Source: a virus. From it: a stretch of DNA of 20,984 nt. Shown here in pieces: positions 14,770 through 20,984 of the stretch. Location of the stretch: IMG/VR virus record IMGVR_UViG_3300037504_000160, positions 1 to 20,984 of that record. One strand, written 5' to 3'. The stretch's first letter is position 1. Every line of letters begins with the position of its first letter. Position numbers and translations under genes: made by a program. Under the pieces are notes generated by a model that was not told the origin of the DNA, made no database searches, and saw only the letters and a list, made by a program, of their open reading frames with translations.

Positions 14770-15134
14770 TATAAATACGCCTTTCTGTTAAAACTTCTAC
14801 CATCAATAGAAGGCACTTTTCTAAATCGTTTTATATGCCAAGTTACTTTTGACTTCTCTGGTATTTCTGTCTCATCAGAATCAAGATCATCTAAAGTGCC
14901 TTTATATATCATACTTTGTTCTACCAAATCCTGAAGTACAAGAATCTGTGCATTGGATATAATCTGTTTGCCTTGATCGTTGACAATCACTTCTCGCTCG
15001 TACATCCACCGGCAATTTATTTCAACGGCAGATTTATATTCATGACCGCCATATCCATCCGGCCCGGAATACTCCCAATAAACTGCTGTATCAGTGCAAA
15101 CTCTATTTAAAAACTCTGTAAATTCACTCATCAT
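14769..15134 (-). CDS. Head closure (stopper) protein
   Basis: This 121-residue beta-rich protein matches siphovirus head-tail stoppers by pattern. It shows D-T-A-V-Y-W-E-Y-S-G-P-D-G-Y-G-G-H near the N-terminus. It continues E-I-N-C-R-W-M-Y-E-R-E-V, then G-K-Q-I-I-S-N-A-Q-I-L-V-L-Q-D-L, and a basic end. Stoppers close the connector after packaging and give the docking surface for the tail. Two ATGs stand in tandem at the start (residues 1 and 2); choosing either changes only one residue. It overlaps the connector gene by 11 bases and lies between connector and gp10-like genes, the usual place. Confidence 0.82.
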   Translation of the reverse strand: MMSEFTEFLNRVCTDTAVYWEYSGPDGYGGHEYKSAVEINCRWMYEREVIVNDQGKQIISNAQILVLQDLVEQSMIYKGTLDDLDSDETEIPEKSKVTWHIKRFRKVPSIDGRSFNRKAYL

Positions 15135-15495
15135 AATCAGTTTCTATTGCCCAAAATCCTGCTTCTCCTTTACTGCCTACCATAATACCAGTAGTATCAA
15201 GTGTAATTACTACTTGCCCGTATCGTGTAGCTTGTAGATTTTGTCCAAATTTACCCGCATATTCTACTTGTGCATTATCCACTTCTTCACGAGTGACTTC
15301 TTTCTGCCTGCTCATTGCAATAAGATGAGCTGTAAACCACTTTTCTATTTGTTCAAGCAGATCAGCAGAAAGCCCTTCACCACCTAATTTGTCTGTCACG
15401 TATATATTGGCAGTAGTAATAAATGATTCTACTACCGAATCAGATAGATTAGTGTCTATCACATCTTTAACATCTGTTGCCGTAGTTCTTGCCAT
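15124..15495 (-). CDS. Head-tail connector (adaptor, HK97 gp6-like)
   Basis: This 123-residue, mainly helical protein shows the adaptor pattern. A helix with D-V-K-D-V-I-D-T-N-L-S-D comes first, followed by S-F-I-T-T-A-N-I-Y-V-T-D-K-L, then L-E-Q-I-E-K-W-F-T-A-H-L-I-A-M. A C-terminal G-Q-N-L-Q-A-T-R-Y-G-Q-V-V strand and L-D-T-T-G-I-M-V element follow. Such adaptors form the ring between portal and stopper. The gene resumes head-tail order after the six-enzyme cassette; its ATG overlaps the stop of the last sulfotransferase gene (TAATG) and an AAGGAG stands 11 bases upstream inside that gene. Confidence 0.86.
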   Translation of the reverse strand: MARTTATDVKDVIDTNLSDSVVESFITTANIYVTDKLGGEGLSADLLEQIEKWFTAHLIAMSRQKEVTREEVDNAQVEYAGKFGQNLQATRYGQVVITLDTTGIMVGSKGEAGFWAIETDYDE

Positions 15496-16187
15496 TATTT
15501 AATTACTCCTTCCTTTTTATATGAGTGCATAAGTTTCGGAGAAATGAAATTATATACTTTATCCGGTTTCCATCGCAGACCAAGCCATTGTATAGTCTCT
15601 TGCATCTCCTGATAATCACCATAAACCATTTTAGAAGGCCAAACCTGACGAACATTTAATCCATTCATTACCATTTCTACAAACCGTTCTTTGTGATAAT
15701 ACACATACCACTGCCAGTCTTCACGAGTATTAAAGGCGTTCATAAAACCGGTCTTCATGCAACTGTTAATGATGTCCTCATCCTTACGCCTTACAATAAT
15801 CCATGTGGCATTAGGAAAAGCATAATGCCACGCAGGCCACATAAGTGCCATTTTTGCACCTTTATAAAACCACGGTCCGCCTTTATATCCTTGTTCAAGA
15901 AACACATCTTCGACTCTCTTTCTCCAATCATTCGGTATTGGCAATGTATTTATATCAGGCAAAGGATATTGACCTTTCGGATCAACACCAAGTTGTTTTA
16001 AGTAAGGCTTAACAACTGTGTTTCTTATTTTTGCATTTTCATACATACCTTTTTGATTGTTCTTGTTAGGTCCCGACATCTCACCACCAAATGCACCACA
16101 AATGTTTATCACTCCTGCTGTTGCGGAAGTCATTGACCGGGGCACTCCGGTAATTAAAATCGGTGCTTTTTCAATTTGTTTTTCCAT
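15495..16187 (-). CDS. Sulfotransferase-family protein
   Basis: The 230-residue protein starts with a beta strand into a PAPS-binding loop, ILITGVPRSMTSATAGVI (residues 10-27), matching the G-x-P-R-S-x-T pattern of sulfotransferase 5'-phosphosulfate loops with Arg17 and Ser18. A second motif, WIIVRRKDEDIINSCMKT (about 129-146), matches the 3'-phosphate binding segment with Arg133/Arg134 and Ser142. No signal peptide or membrane helix is present, so it acts in the cytoplasm using host PAPS. Its acceptor is unknown; a sugar or a protein would both fit. It is the last gene of the enzyme cassette and overlaps the connector start. It begins in the TAATCATGG context, with no Shine-Dalgarno. Family confidence is high, acceptor not predictable. 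Confidence 0.78.
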   Translation of the reverse strand: MEKQIEKAPILITGVPRSMTSATAGVINICGAFGGEMSGPNKNNQKGMYENAKIRNTVVKPYLKQLGVDPKGQYPLPDINTLPIPNDWRKRVEDVFLEQGYKGGPWFYKGAKMALMWPAWHYAFPNATWIIVRRKDEDIINSCMKTGFMNAFNTREDWQWYVYYHKERFVEMVMNGLNVRQVWPSKMVYGDYQEMQETIQWLGLRWKPDKVYNFISPKLMHSYKKEGVIK

Positions 16188-16199
16188 GATTAGTTATTT

Positions 16200-16925
16200 T
16201 TATTTCCAATATTCTTTTATCCACTCATCTTTTATTTGATGAGGACGTGGCTCACCATGACACGATACTATTCTTGTATTTTTCGGAGGCTTTGTCCTCT
16301 TTGTATTGCGTACAGAATGTTTATAACTTATAATTTGACCGGGTACAATTTTATACCATTTATCAGCAATATCATTCGCAACGTGTCTCATCCAATACCT
16401 TTCACGGCCTCTTGTAATCTGTTCTGCTGCTTTAACGTCATTTATAAAAGGATTCCAGAAAATGTCTTCTGTTTCTTTGCCAGCACGAAAACTCATTATA
16501 TCTCCATCCAGTTTGCTTTTATCTTTAAAACTTGTCCTCGTGCAAAATTTGCCTTTATATTTCATAATATCTTTAAGAGAACCTGTTATAACTAAATCCA
16601 AATCAAGACAAAGAACTTGATCACCAAATAAACCGGCATCACGAGAAAACATATAAAGACGAGGCAAAACCCCTTTTTCAGAGAACATCGGTAAATATCT
16701 AAGTTCTACATTACTATCAATATTCAACTCTACATTTGTAAAACAAATAAACTTAAAATCTTCCTCGGCAAATCTGTTTACACCATAATATAAATTGTTT
16801 ACATATTTTTCTACAAGCGGGCGGGAGACTGTACCAATTCTCTTTAAATGATGAACAAATTCACCTTTTAATTCTTGCTTTTCCTGCCATCGTTCTCCTT
16901 CCCAATAAAAACATATAACTTGCAT
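16200..16925 (-). CDS. GT8-like glycosyltransferase, second copy
   Basis: This 241-residue protein opens with a beta strand, MQVICFYWEG. A D-F-K-F-I-C-F-T-N strand, a P-R-L-Y-M-F-S segment and the metal-binding LCLDLDLVITGSL (D-L-D at 108-110) follow, as in GT-A-fold glycosyltransferases. A C-terminal RIVSCHGEPRPHQI (about 218-231) with Trp-Ile-x-x-Y-Trp at the end is typical of GT8-like phage and prophage proteins. Nucleotide-sugar donor and acceptor are not predictable. It is a diverged paralogue of the gene before it: same strand order, same D-L-D position, same acidic start. The start overlaps the previous stop (TAATG). Cytoplasmic, no membrane segment. Confidence 0.8.
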   Translation of the reverse strand: MQVICFYWEGERWQEKQELKGEFVHHLKRIGTVSRPLVEKYVNNLYYGVNRFAEEDFKFICFTNVELNIDSNVELRYLPMFSEKGVLPRLYMFSRDAGLFGDQVLCLDLDLVITGSLKDIMKYKGKFCTRTSFKDKSKLDGDIMSFRAGKETEDIFWNPFINDVKAAEQITRGRERYWMRHVANDIADKWYKIVPGQIISYKHSVRNTKRTKPPKNTRIVSCHGEPRPHQIKDEWIKEYWK

Positions 16926-17614
16926 TATTCCCTTGCAATTTTATCCAACCACGGCACTGGATCAGGATTTCTAAATGACATATTTTTTGGATTGCCAGTG
17001 ACCACAATTGTTTTATTGTTTACTGTCTTTCTTTTAATAACTGTATTTATTTTCGTAATCCATTCTCTTTTAAAAGTAGGCTGATGTGGAAGCCAATCAG
17101 CATATATATCTTGTTCACTTCTATATTTATTCATCAATCGGTCAGCATCTTTTCTAAATTTATCATATACCCATGTCAGTTTACCGGGAGTAAAAAGCAT
17201 TGTTCCAGCTTGATATTTTACTATCTTTAGACCGTCTTTCGTATTAATATGTACATTTCCTTTTTTATCCAATTCTGGAGATGGAAACATCACCAAATCT
17301 CCTTGTGTATCTAAAATTGGTTGGAGTCCCTTTATTATATGAGTATCCAAATCTAAATATAAAGTACGTCCACAAGGTAAATCCGGTCTGAATAGTTCTA
17401 CTTTAGACCACCATCCCGGCCAATCATGTAACAATTCAATCTTTTCAGCCGGAATATCTGCATTCATATCATTTGTAAGACAGTAAAACCTGAATGGGCG
17501 GTCTATATGTTTTGCCACAGTCTGACGAAGTAACTCCACATCTGATTCTTTATAATCTCTTTTTCTAAAATTACCTTTCCATAAAAGGCACATTATATTG
17601 ATTCTATCTTTCAT
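16925..17614 (-). CDS. GT8-like glycosyltransferase, first copy
   Basis: The 229-residue protein shows a GT-A layout. It has an opening strand INIMCLLWKGNF, then F-R-F-Y-C-L-T-N-D, a D-W-P-G-W-W-S-K-V-E-L-F segment and the divalent-metal motif LYLDLDTHIIKGL (D-L-D at 88-90). The G-W-W-S-K-x-E-L-F plus D-L-D pair is characteristic of a glycosyltransferase group common in phages and prophages. Probable transfer of a nucleotide-activated sugar to an unknown acceptor. It overlaps the methyltransferase gene by 11 bases and the second copy by one codon. Sequence after residue 190 is basic, ending with PWLDKIARE. No signal peptide. Confidence 0.8.
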   Translation of the reverse strand: MKDRINIMCLLWKGNFRKRDYKESDVELLRQTVAKHIDRPFRFYCLTNDMNADIPAEKIELLHDWPGWWSKVELFRPDLPCGRTLYLDLDTHIIKGLQPILDTQGDLVMFPSPELDKKGNVHINTKDGLKIVKYQAGTMLFTPGKLTWVYDKFRKDADRLMNKYRSEQDIYADWLPHQPTFKREWITKINTVIKRKTVNNKTIVVTGNPKNMSFRNPDPVPWLDKIARE

Positions 17615-18128
17615 TTATATCTTCTTTTTTACAATACCAAACATTATCTACACCTGCTTCATACCAATTTTTTGTGAAAGAACTTATTGCCTTTTTAACT
17701 CCTTTAAAATTAATATCATGACCACAAAGATAACCACCGGCTGCAAGTTTTGATGACCACGCTTCTATATCTTTCTTTACAGACTCTTCATCATGACTTG
17801 CATCAATAAATATAAAATCGAGTGTGTTTTCCTTAACTTTATCTGCCATTTTCCATGAAATACCTTCTAACAATTCAACTCTTTGTCTAAAAGGATAAAT
17901 TCTGTTTAGAAATACTTCTCTGACCTTTTTACTGTCCCATTCATTTCCCATTACACCACCTATTTCTCCGTAAGAAACATCCACCCATATATCTACAGCA
18001 AAAAGCGATAAGCCCGGATTCTTTTCAAGTAAAAAATAAGTTGTCTTACCATAAGCACACCCTATTTCTGCTCCGATCTTAAAATCGTTATTTTTTATCA
18101 GCCGATTTAGCCAGTGCATTCTTTTCAT
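17604..18128 (-). CDS. Class I SAM-dependent methyltransferase
   Basis: The protein (174 aa) has the Rossmann-like methyltransferase core. Motif I is IGAEIGCAYGKTT (about 18-30), binding S-adenosylmethionine. The acidic end of strand 2 is LFAVDIW, with Asp46 placed to bind the ribose hydroxyls. The catalytic-side motif is DFIFIDASHDEESVKKDI, and a G-G-Y-L-C-G-H-D-I motif follows. The I-D-A-S-H-D-E-E-S-V-K-K-D pattern belongs to Methyltransf_24-type small-molecule and sugar methyltransferases. Methylating a sugar or an attached group fits the neighbouring glycosyl- and sulfotransferases, but no acceptor can be read. It overlaps the GT8-like gene by 11 bases. Confidence 0.83.
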   Translation of the reverse strand: MKRMHWLNRLIKNNDFKIGAEIGCAYGKTTYFLLEKNPGLSLFAVDIWVDVSYGEIGGVMGNEWDSKKVREVFLNRIYPFRQRVELLEGISWKMADKVKENTLDFIFIDASHDEESVKKDIEAWSSKLAAGGYLCGHDINFKGVKKAISSFTKNWYEAGVDNVWYCKKEDINER

Positions 18129-18142
18129 TTTCTATAATTATT

Positions 18143-18730
18143 TTAAAGCTCTCCATGTTTTTTGCAAAAATGTTTCAAATCTGGATGAAACTGAAATGCT
18201 TTTTCTGCCACTTCTTTTGCAAGTGAATAATTTTTCCACCGATTAAGTACATCCATTTGCTGACCTTTGCCATTAAAACTCCTGCTGTCAAAAGAACTGC
18301 CTCCGGCTTCATTGCCTACTTCATTAAGACTGTCTTCAGAATAAGTACCACCGAGGCTTCTACAAATCATTTTTCTATAATTACGGCTCATGAAAAAATC
18401 ATCGTAGTAAACCCGAATTACACAAGCACCTTTTAAATAATTTGTCTCACCATAATATTCCTTTGCAATAGAATACCACCATTTTACACTTCTGACAATC
18501 CTTTTTTTAGTAGAAACTCCATTAGATTTAGTATAAGAAGCAATCCAATTTTTAAAACTTCTAAGATTCAATATAACAACCTCACCTTTTATTGGCCACT
18601 CCTGTGAAAAAGTAATTGGTGAATAATTCTCTATCTCTTTAACTTCTACACCCGGAAGCCAATCCTCTATCATCCTTCTTATAAAAGAATGACCAGAACG
18701 TTTTGGATATAATTGATAAATCTTATTCAT
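18143..18730 (-). CDS. Sulfotransferase-fold protein
   Basis: This 195-residue protein has a loop Y-P-K-R-S-G-H-S-F-I-R-R (8-19) resembling the 5'-phosphosulfate loop of sulfotransferases. It also has V-V-I-L-N-L-R-S-F-K-N-W-I-A-S-Y (51-66) resembling the 3'-phosphate segment with Arg57 and Ser65, V-I-R-V-Y-Y-D-D-F-F (104-113), and a late N-R-W (163-165) often seen near the end of the family. The match is weaker than for the second sulfotransferase in the cassette, so an inactive or otherwise altered relative is possible. It overlaps the preceding gene by 8 bases. No signal peptide or membrane helix. Best read as a PAPS-dependent sulfotransferase of unknown acceptor. Confidence 0.68.
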   Translation of the reverse strand: MNKIYQLYPKRSGHSFIRRMIEDWLPGVEVKEIENYSPITFSQEWPIKGEVVILNLRSFKNWIASYTKSNGVSTKKRIVRSVKWWYSIAKEYYGETNYLKGACVIRVYYDDFFMSRNYRKMICRSLGGTYSEDSLNEVGNEAGGSSFDSRSFNGKGQQMDVLNRWKNYSLAKEVAEKAFQFHPDLKHFCKKHGEL

Positions 18731-19412
18731 TAATCACTTCTTCTAAACTAACTTTTTTCAGCTCTTTAATTGCAGAATGAGGTGATACATTGAGAATTTC
18801 TATGCCTAACTTATCTGCGTCTTCTTTTATCTTACTAAAACCTCTCATATGCCGCTGAAAGAGATTATCATTAATTTTTTTCTTGTATTCTCCGTGCCAA
18901 TGCGTTTTGCCTCCTTCATCCGGCTTCATATCAAATCCAAGCAGATAGATTCTTTTTACTCCGAGATGCCTTGCAACAGAAATTGTAGCCGCCCCGGTGT
19001 TATAATTCCAACAAATTGTATCTGGATTTTTACTTATGCCCATTCTATTGTTGTCTCTTTTCATTAGTCTTACTCCGGCTTTTTGATGATGAGCATTTAA
19101 CTTCTCGTTCATAAACCCGATTTTAAGATTCGGAAACCGAGCAAGTTCTTTTCTGTTGTGATTGAAAAAACCTCTGTCACCAAATGTTACTACTTGTATC
19201 CAACCGCCGATTTTAAAAGCTTTATTTGTACCAATCACGTTCTTATCGTGTAAAAACTCCAGATACGGAGAGTATGTACTCAGAGGCTTTTCACCTTCCA
19301 TAACCTCTTGAATAACGTCCTCCGGTACTCCAAACTGCCGGGGCATCGAAGGCCCGCCTCCGAGTATCCAACACTCACCATCCTCCCACAAAGGAGGAAC
19401 ACGAAAAGCCAT
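18723..19412 (-). CDS. DUF115/GT42-like putative glycosyltransferase
   Basis: This 229-residue protein has ECWILGGGPSMPR (13-25), a nucleotide-binding-like opening strand and Gly-rich turn, then V-I-G-T-N-K-A-F (59-66), V-V-T-F-G-D-R-G-F-F (74-83), and N-T-G-A-A-T-I-S-V-A-R-H-L-G-V-K-R-I-Y-L-L-G-F-D-M (138-162). This order is shared by DUF115 proteins, by Maf-type flagellin glycosyltransferases and by GT42 sialyltransferases; a role in attaching a sugar is plausible but donor is unknown. The H-W-H after the D-M could hold a catalytic histidine. First gene of the cassette, one base after the acidic protein stop. No Shine-Dalgarno seen. Confidence 0.7.
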   Translation of the reverse strand: MAFRVPPLWEDGECWILGGGPSMPRQFGVPEDVIQEVMEGEKPLSTYSPYLEFLHDKNVIGTNKAFKIGGWIQVVTFGDRGFFNHNRKELARFPNLKIGFMNEKLNAHHQKAGVRLMKRDNNRMGISKNPDTICWNYNTGAATISVARHLGVKRIYLLGFDMKPDEGGKTHWHGEYKKKINDNLFQRHMRGFSKIKEDADKLGIEILNVSPHSAIKELKKVSLEEVINE

Positions 19413-19413
19413 A

Positions 19414-19845
19414 TCAGTCGTTTTTACCGTTTAACTCATCACAATAATTCTGAGCATCTTCGGCTTTCAGAGCTTTTGTATTCATCTTCTTACTGCCATC
19501 AGGAGTTATTACATCATACCACGGTCCTCCACGATGTTGAAGATAAAACTCGTTTTTCACTACAGGCTGTTCTTGCCTTTCATCAGCCTGTTCATCCAAC
19601 CTGTTCTGAGGCTCTTCCTGTTCAGGATCGAAACCATCTTCTAATTTCTTAACCTGTTCACGTCCTGCAAGAGGTATTTGATCCTCCCAAGCTCTGAATT
19701 CTTCGTTGAATTTAACTTTGTACCCGGTAGTAAGACGCATCGTGCCTCCGCCTATGTGTTTTTTCCAAAGCGGACGAGGATCACTGTCTGTTTTCCTCTT
19801 TCTTGCACCTTGCGCATCACTTACCCATTGATCTTGTTTTGCCAT
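19414..19845 (-). CDS. Small head-associated protein with acidic linker, function unknown
   Basis: The 143-residue protein has three parts: a basic start (KQDQWVSDAQGARKRKT), a small beta-like segment (GGGTMRLTTGYKVKFNEEFRAWEDQIPLA), an acidic Gln/Glu/Asp-rich linker about residues 65-95, and a short domain with HRGGPWYDVITPDGSKKMNTKAL followed by a helix. The W-Y-D-V-x-x-P-D-G-x-x-x-N-x-K-A-L pattern recalls a small domain seen downstream of some phage capsid genes, but I could not name it. Neighbouring genes are capsid and the enzyme cassette; it may decorate the head or assist its assembly. The start uses the TTTAATCATGG context without Shine-Dalgarno and follows the hairpin after the capsid gene. 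Confidence 0.6.
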   Translation of the reverse strand: MAKQDQWVSDAQGARKRKTDSDPRPLWKKHIGGGTMRLTTGYKVKFNEEFRAWEDQIPLAGREQVKKLEDGFDPEQEEPQNRLDEQADERQEQPVVKNEFYLQHRGGPWYDVITPDGSKKMNTKALKAEDAQNYCDELNGKND

Positions 19846-19872
19846 GATTAAAAGTTTTAATTAATAATTAGA

Positions 19873-19891
19873 AATCACTTGGTTAGTGACT
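19873..19891 (-). repeat. Hairpin repeat downstream of the capsid gene
   Basis: AGTCACTAACCAAGTGATT forms a 7-bp stem (one G-U pair) with loop AACCA, 15 bases after the capsid stop and before an AT-rich stretch. An 18-base core is identical to the copy after the tail tube gene, and the single stem change keeps pairing. Confidence 0.62.
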
Positions 19892-19906
19892 TATTATTAG
19901 ACATTA

Positions 19907-20968
19907 TTAGCTAGAAGTGTATTTAACAATACCAGTAACATCATCCTTAGTCCACCTGATCTGAGGAACTGCAATACGGATAACCTTATAATTAGTCACA
20001 TAAGGTCCGTCAGCTTGCCATTCAACAACCTGTGGTCCCATACCATCAAGCAAACGTACAGTTTCAGGACTCATTTGAACAAGCAATACAGTATCAGCAG
20101 GAAGCGTGTCAACAGCTACAATCCTGTCAAGATCATTAATAGCCAAAAGCCTCTGCTGAATAGTCTGACGAGAAGCACCGCTTACATCATAATCATCCTG
20201 AATTGCCAGTTCATAAGATTTAGGAATGAACAGCATAAAAGGACCAAAGAATTTATTGGACCTTGCATCTGCCAACATATTCATCACATCATCTTTGATG
20301 TTTTCAGAAGAAGTAGCACTATCATCCCATTTATTAATCAAACTGCCGGTACTGGAATAGCTAGTAGAAAGAAGACTTGGAATAGTTTTATTAGTCTCCA
20401 ACTGATAGCCGTCACCAGTAGTAAAGAGCATATTCTCCAACTCCTGATTAACAGCACGAGTGGCATCTTCTACCATATCGGTTTGGATATCACGTCCCAT
20501 ATTACGGCTCAATTCAAGTTCCCTTGCATCAATGTCAAAATCAGACATTATGATCGGTACGGGAGTGTATTGAGTATCGTAAACCGGACGAGTGCTTCTA
20601 CCTCTGTCAGTAGGAGACATACTAACGTGCGCTCCTGCATCAACAGATTTCTGATGCCATTCATACTCGGTAATACCCATTGCATTGTTGAGAGATTTAA
20701 CCAGACCGGCATCAATCAAAGCTTGAATACCCTGTAGCCTGTCTTTGCGAGTGGCAATGACCGTCTCGTCAAGTTGCTTCCATTCATCTCTCCTCAAAGT
20801 ACCATAAGTCTGCATAGACGGATAAATCCTGTCTACCGCTTTATGTTTGCCGTCCTTGTGAGTAATAAAAACCCTTCCGGTCTTAGTATCAACCCACGGA
20901 CGCAGTTTATACGTATCTAGTAAACTTCTTCCCTGACTGGAGTTTACATCCATTACATTTATATTCAT
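19907..20968 (-). CDS. Major capsid protein (HK97-fold, encapsulin-like subgroup)
   Basis: The complete 353-residue gene matches encapsulin-like/HK97-fold capsid proteins. Features: TYGTLRRDEWKQLDETVIATRKDRLQGIQ about 55-81, G-L-V-K-S-L-N-N-A-M-G (88-98), then an S-V-D-A-G-A-H-V-S-M-S-P segment, then T-P-V-P-I-I-M-S-D-F-D-I-D-A-R-E-L-E-L-S-R (P-domain region). The R-D-E-W, P-I-I-x-x-D-F and A-R-E-L-x-x-S-R elements are typical of this capsid group. No cleaved scaffold or delta domain is obvious at the N-terminus. It has the strongest Shine-Dalgarno in the window and is followed by a conserved hairpin. It forms the shell; upstream protease or portal genes would lie beyond the window end. Confidence 0.86.
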   Translation of the reverse strand: MNINVMDVNSSQGRSLLDTYKLRPWVDTKTGRVFITHKDGKHKAVDRIYPSMQTYGTLRRDEWKQLDETVIATRKDRLQGIQALIDAGLVKSLNNAMGITEYEWHQKSVDAGAHVSMSPTDRGRSTRPVYDTQYTPVPIIMSDFDIDARELELSRNMGRDIQTDMVEDATRAVNQELENMLFTTGDGYQLETNKTIPSLLSTSYSSTGSLINKWDDSATSSENIKDDVMNMLADARSNKFFGPFMLFIPKSYELAIQDDYDVSGASRQTIQQRLLAINDLDRIVAVDTLPADTVLLVQMSPETVRLLDGMGPQVVEWQADGPYVTNYKVIRIAVPQIRWTKDDVTGIVKYTSS

Positions 20969-20973
20969 AATTT

Positions 20974-20980
20974 ACCTCCT
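20974..20980 (-). promoter_or_regulatory. Shine-Dalgarno sequence of the capsid gene
   Basis: AGGAGGT lies 5 bases before the ATG (AAATT between), the best ribosome site in the window, in line with the need for hundreds of capsid copies. Confidence 0.8.
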
Positions 20981-20984
20981 TTTA

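Noticed and set aside
20015-20737. A 240-codon open frame on the + strand, opposite the capsid gene
   Set aside because: It is antisense to a complete, recognisable capsid gene, its translation shows no domain pattern, and it has no ribosome site or neighbours in that orientation.
1-20984. tRNA genes, CRISPR arrays and insertion sequences
   Set aside because: No cloverleaf with a CCA-type end, no regularly spaced repeats and no transposase pattern was seen on either strand.

Overview
The window reads as part of the genome of a long-tailed, probably siphovirus-type, tailed phage or prophage (Caudoviricetes). The host is probably a member of the Bacteroidota. The head-to-tail gene order is textbook: major capsid protein, head-tail connector, stopper, HK97 gp10-like protein, tail terminator, tail tube, frameshifted tail assembly chaperone, tape measure, tail tip/fibre. 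I saw no sheath or baseplate-wedge gene, which favours a siphovirus. The host call is an inference from AT-rich sequence, many starts without a Shine-Dalgarno sequence, an exported protein with a Bacteroidota-style signal peptide ending in NAQ, and a lytic-cassette membrane protein resembling Bacteroidota-phage families. No integrase, terminase or portal gene lies inside the window, so lifestyle cannot be decided.

Layout. Positions 1-1712 (+ strand) hold the end of a second transcription unit: a conserved small protein cut by the window edge, a coiled-coil protein, an SbcC/SMC-like half ATPase, a small conserved protein and a NUMOD1-type DNA-binding protein. It converges on the late unit, which occupies nearly all of 1730-20968 on the - strand. 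In transcription order that unit is: capsid protein (20968-19907); a small acidic protein (19845-19414); six carbohydrate/sulfate/methyl-transfer enzymes (19412-15495); connector, stopper, gp10-like protein and tail terminator (15495-13778); tail tube (13725-13240); chaperone G and its -1 frameshift extension (13165-12423); tape measure (12419-9348); a 1713-residue tail-tip/fibre protein (9345-4204); then a 120-residue protein, two small membrane proteins, a cysteine-type endolysin and a membrane-anchored spanin-like protein (3644-1730). One gene (3736-4203, + strand) runs against this unit and encodes an exported protein.

How it works together. Capsid, connector, stopper and terminator genes build the head-tail joint. 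The chaperone G/GT pair loads the tape measure that sets tail length, tube protein polymerises on it, and the large tip/fibre protein meets the host. The lysis cassette supplies holin-like, peptidoglycan-cutting and envelope-disrupting functions. The six-enzyme cassette has two GT8-like glycosyltransferases, a DUF115/GT42-like protein, two sulfotransferase-fold proteins and a SAM methyltransferase. It sits inside the head-tail module and could build a sulfated and/or methylated glycan on the virion or the host surface.

Expression control is visible at three levels. Strong Shine-Dalgarno sequences occur only before selected genes (capsid, tube, tail terminator, endolysin, the 120-residue protein, and a weaker one before the connector). 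A conserved 7-bp hairpin with an AACCA loop follows both the capsid and the tube genes. A slippery A AAT TTG heptamer lies in the chaperone gene. No tRNA, CRISPR array or insertion sequence was found, and no gene-free stretch exceeds 100 bases.
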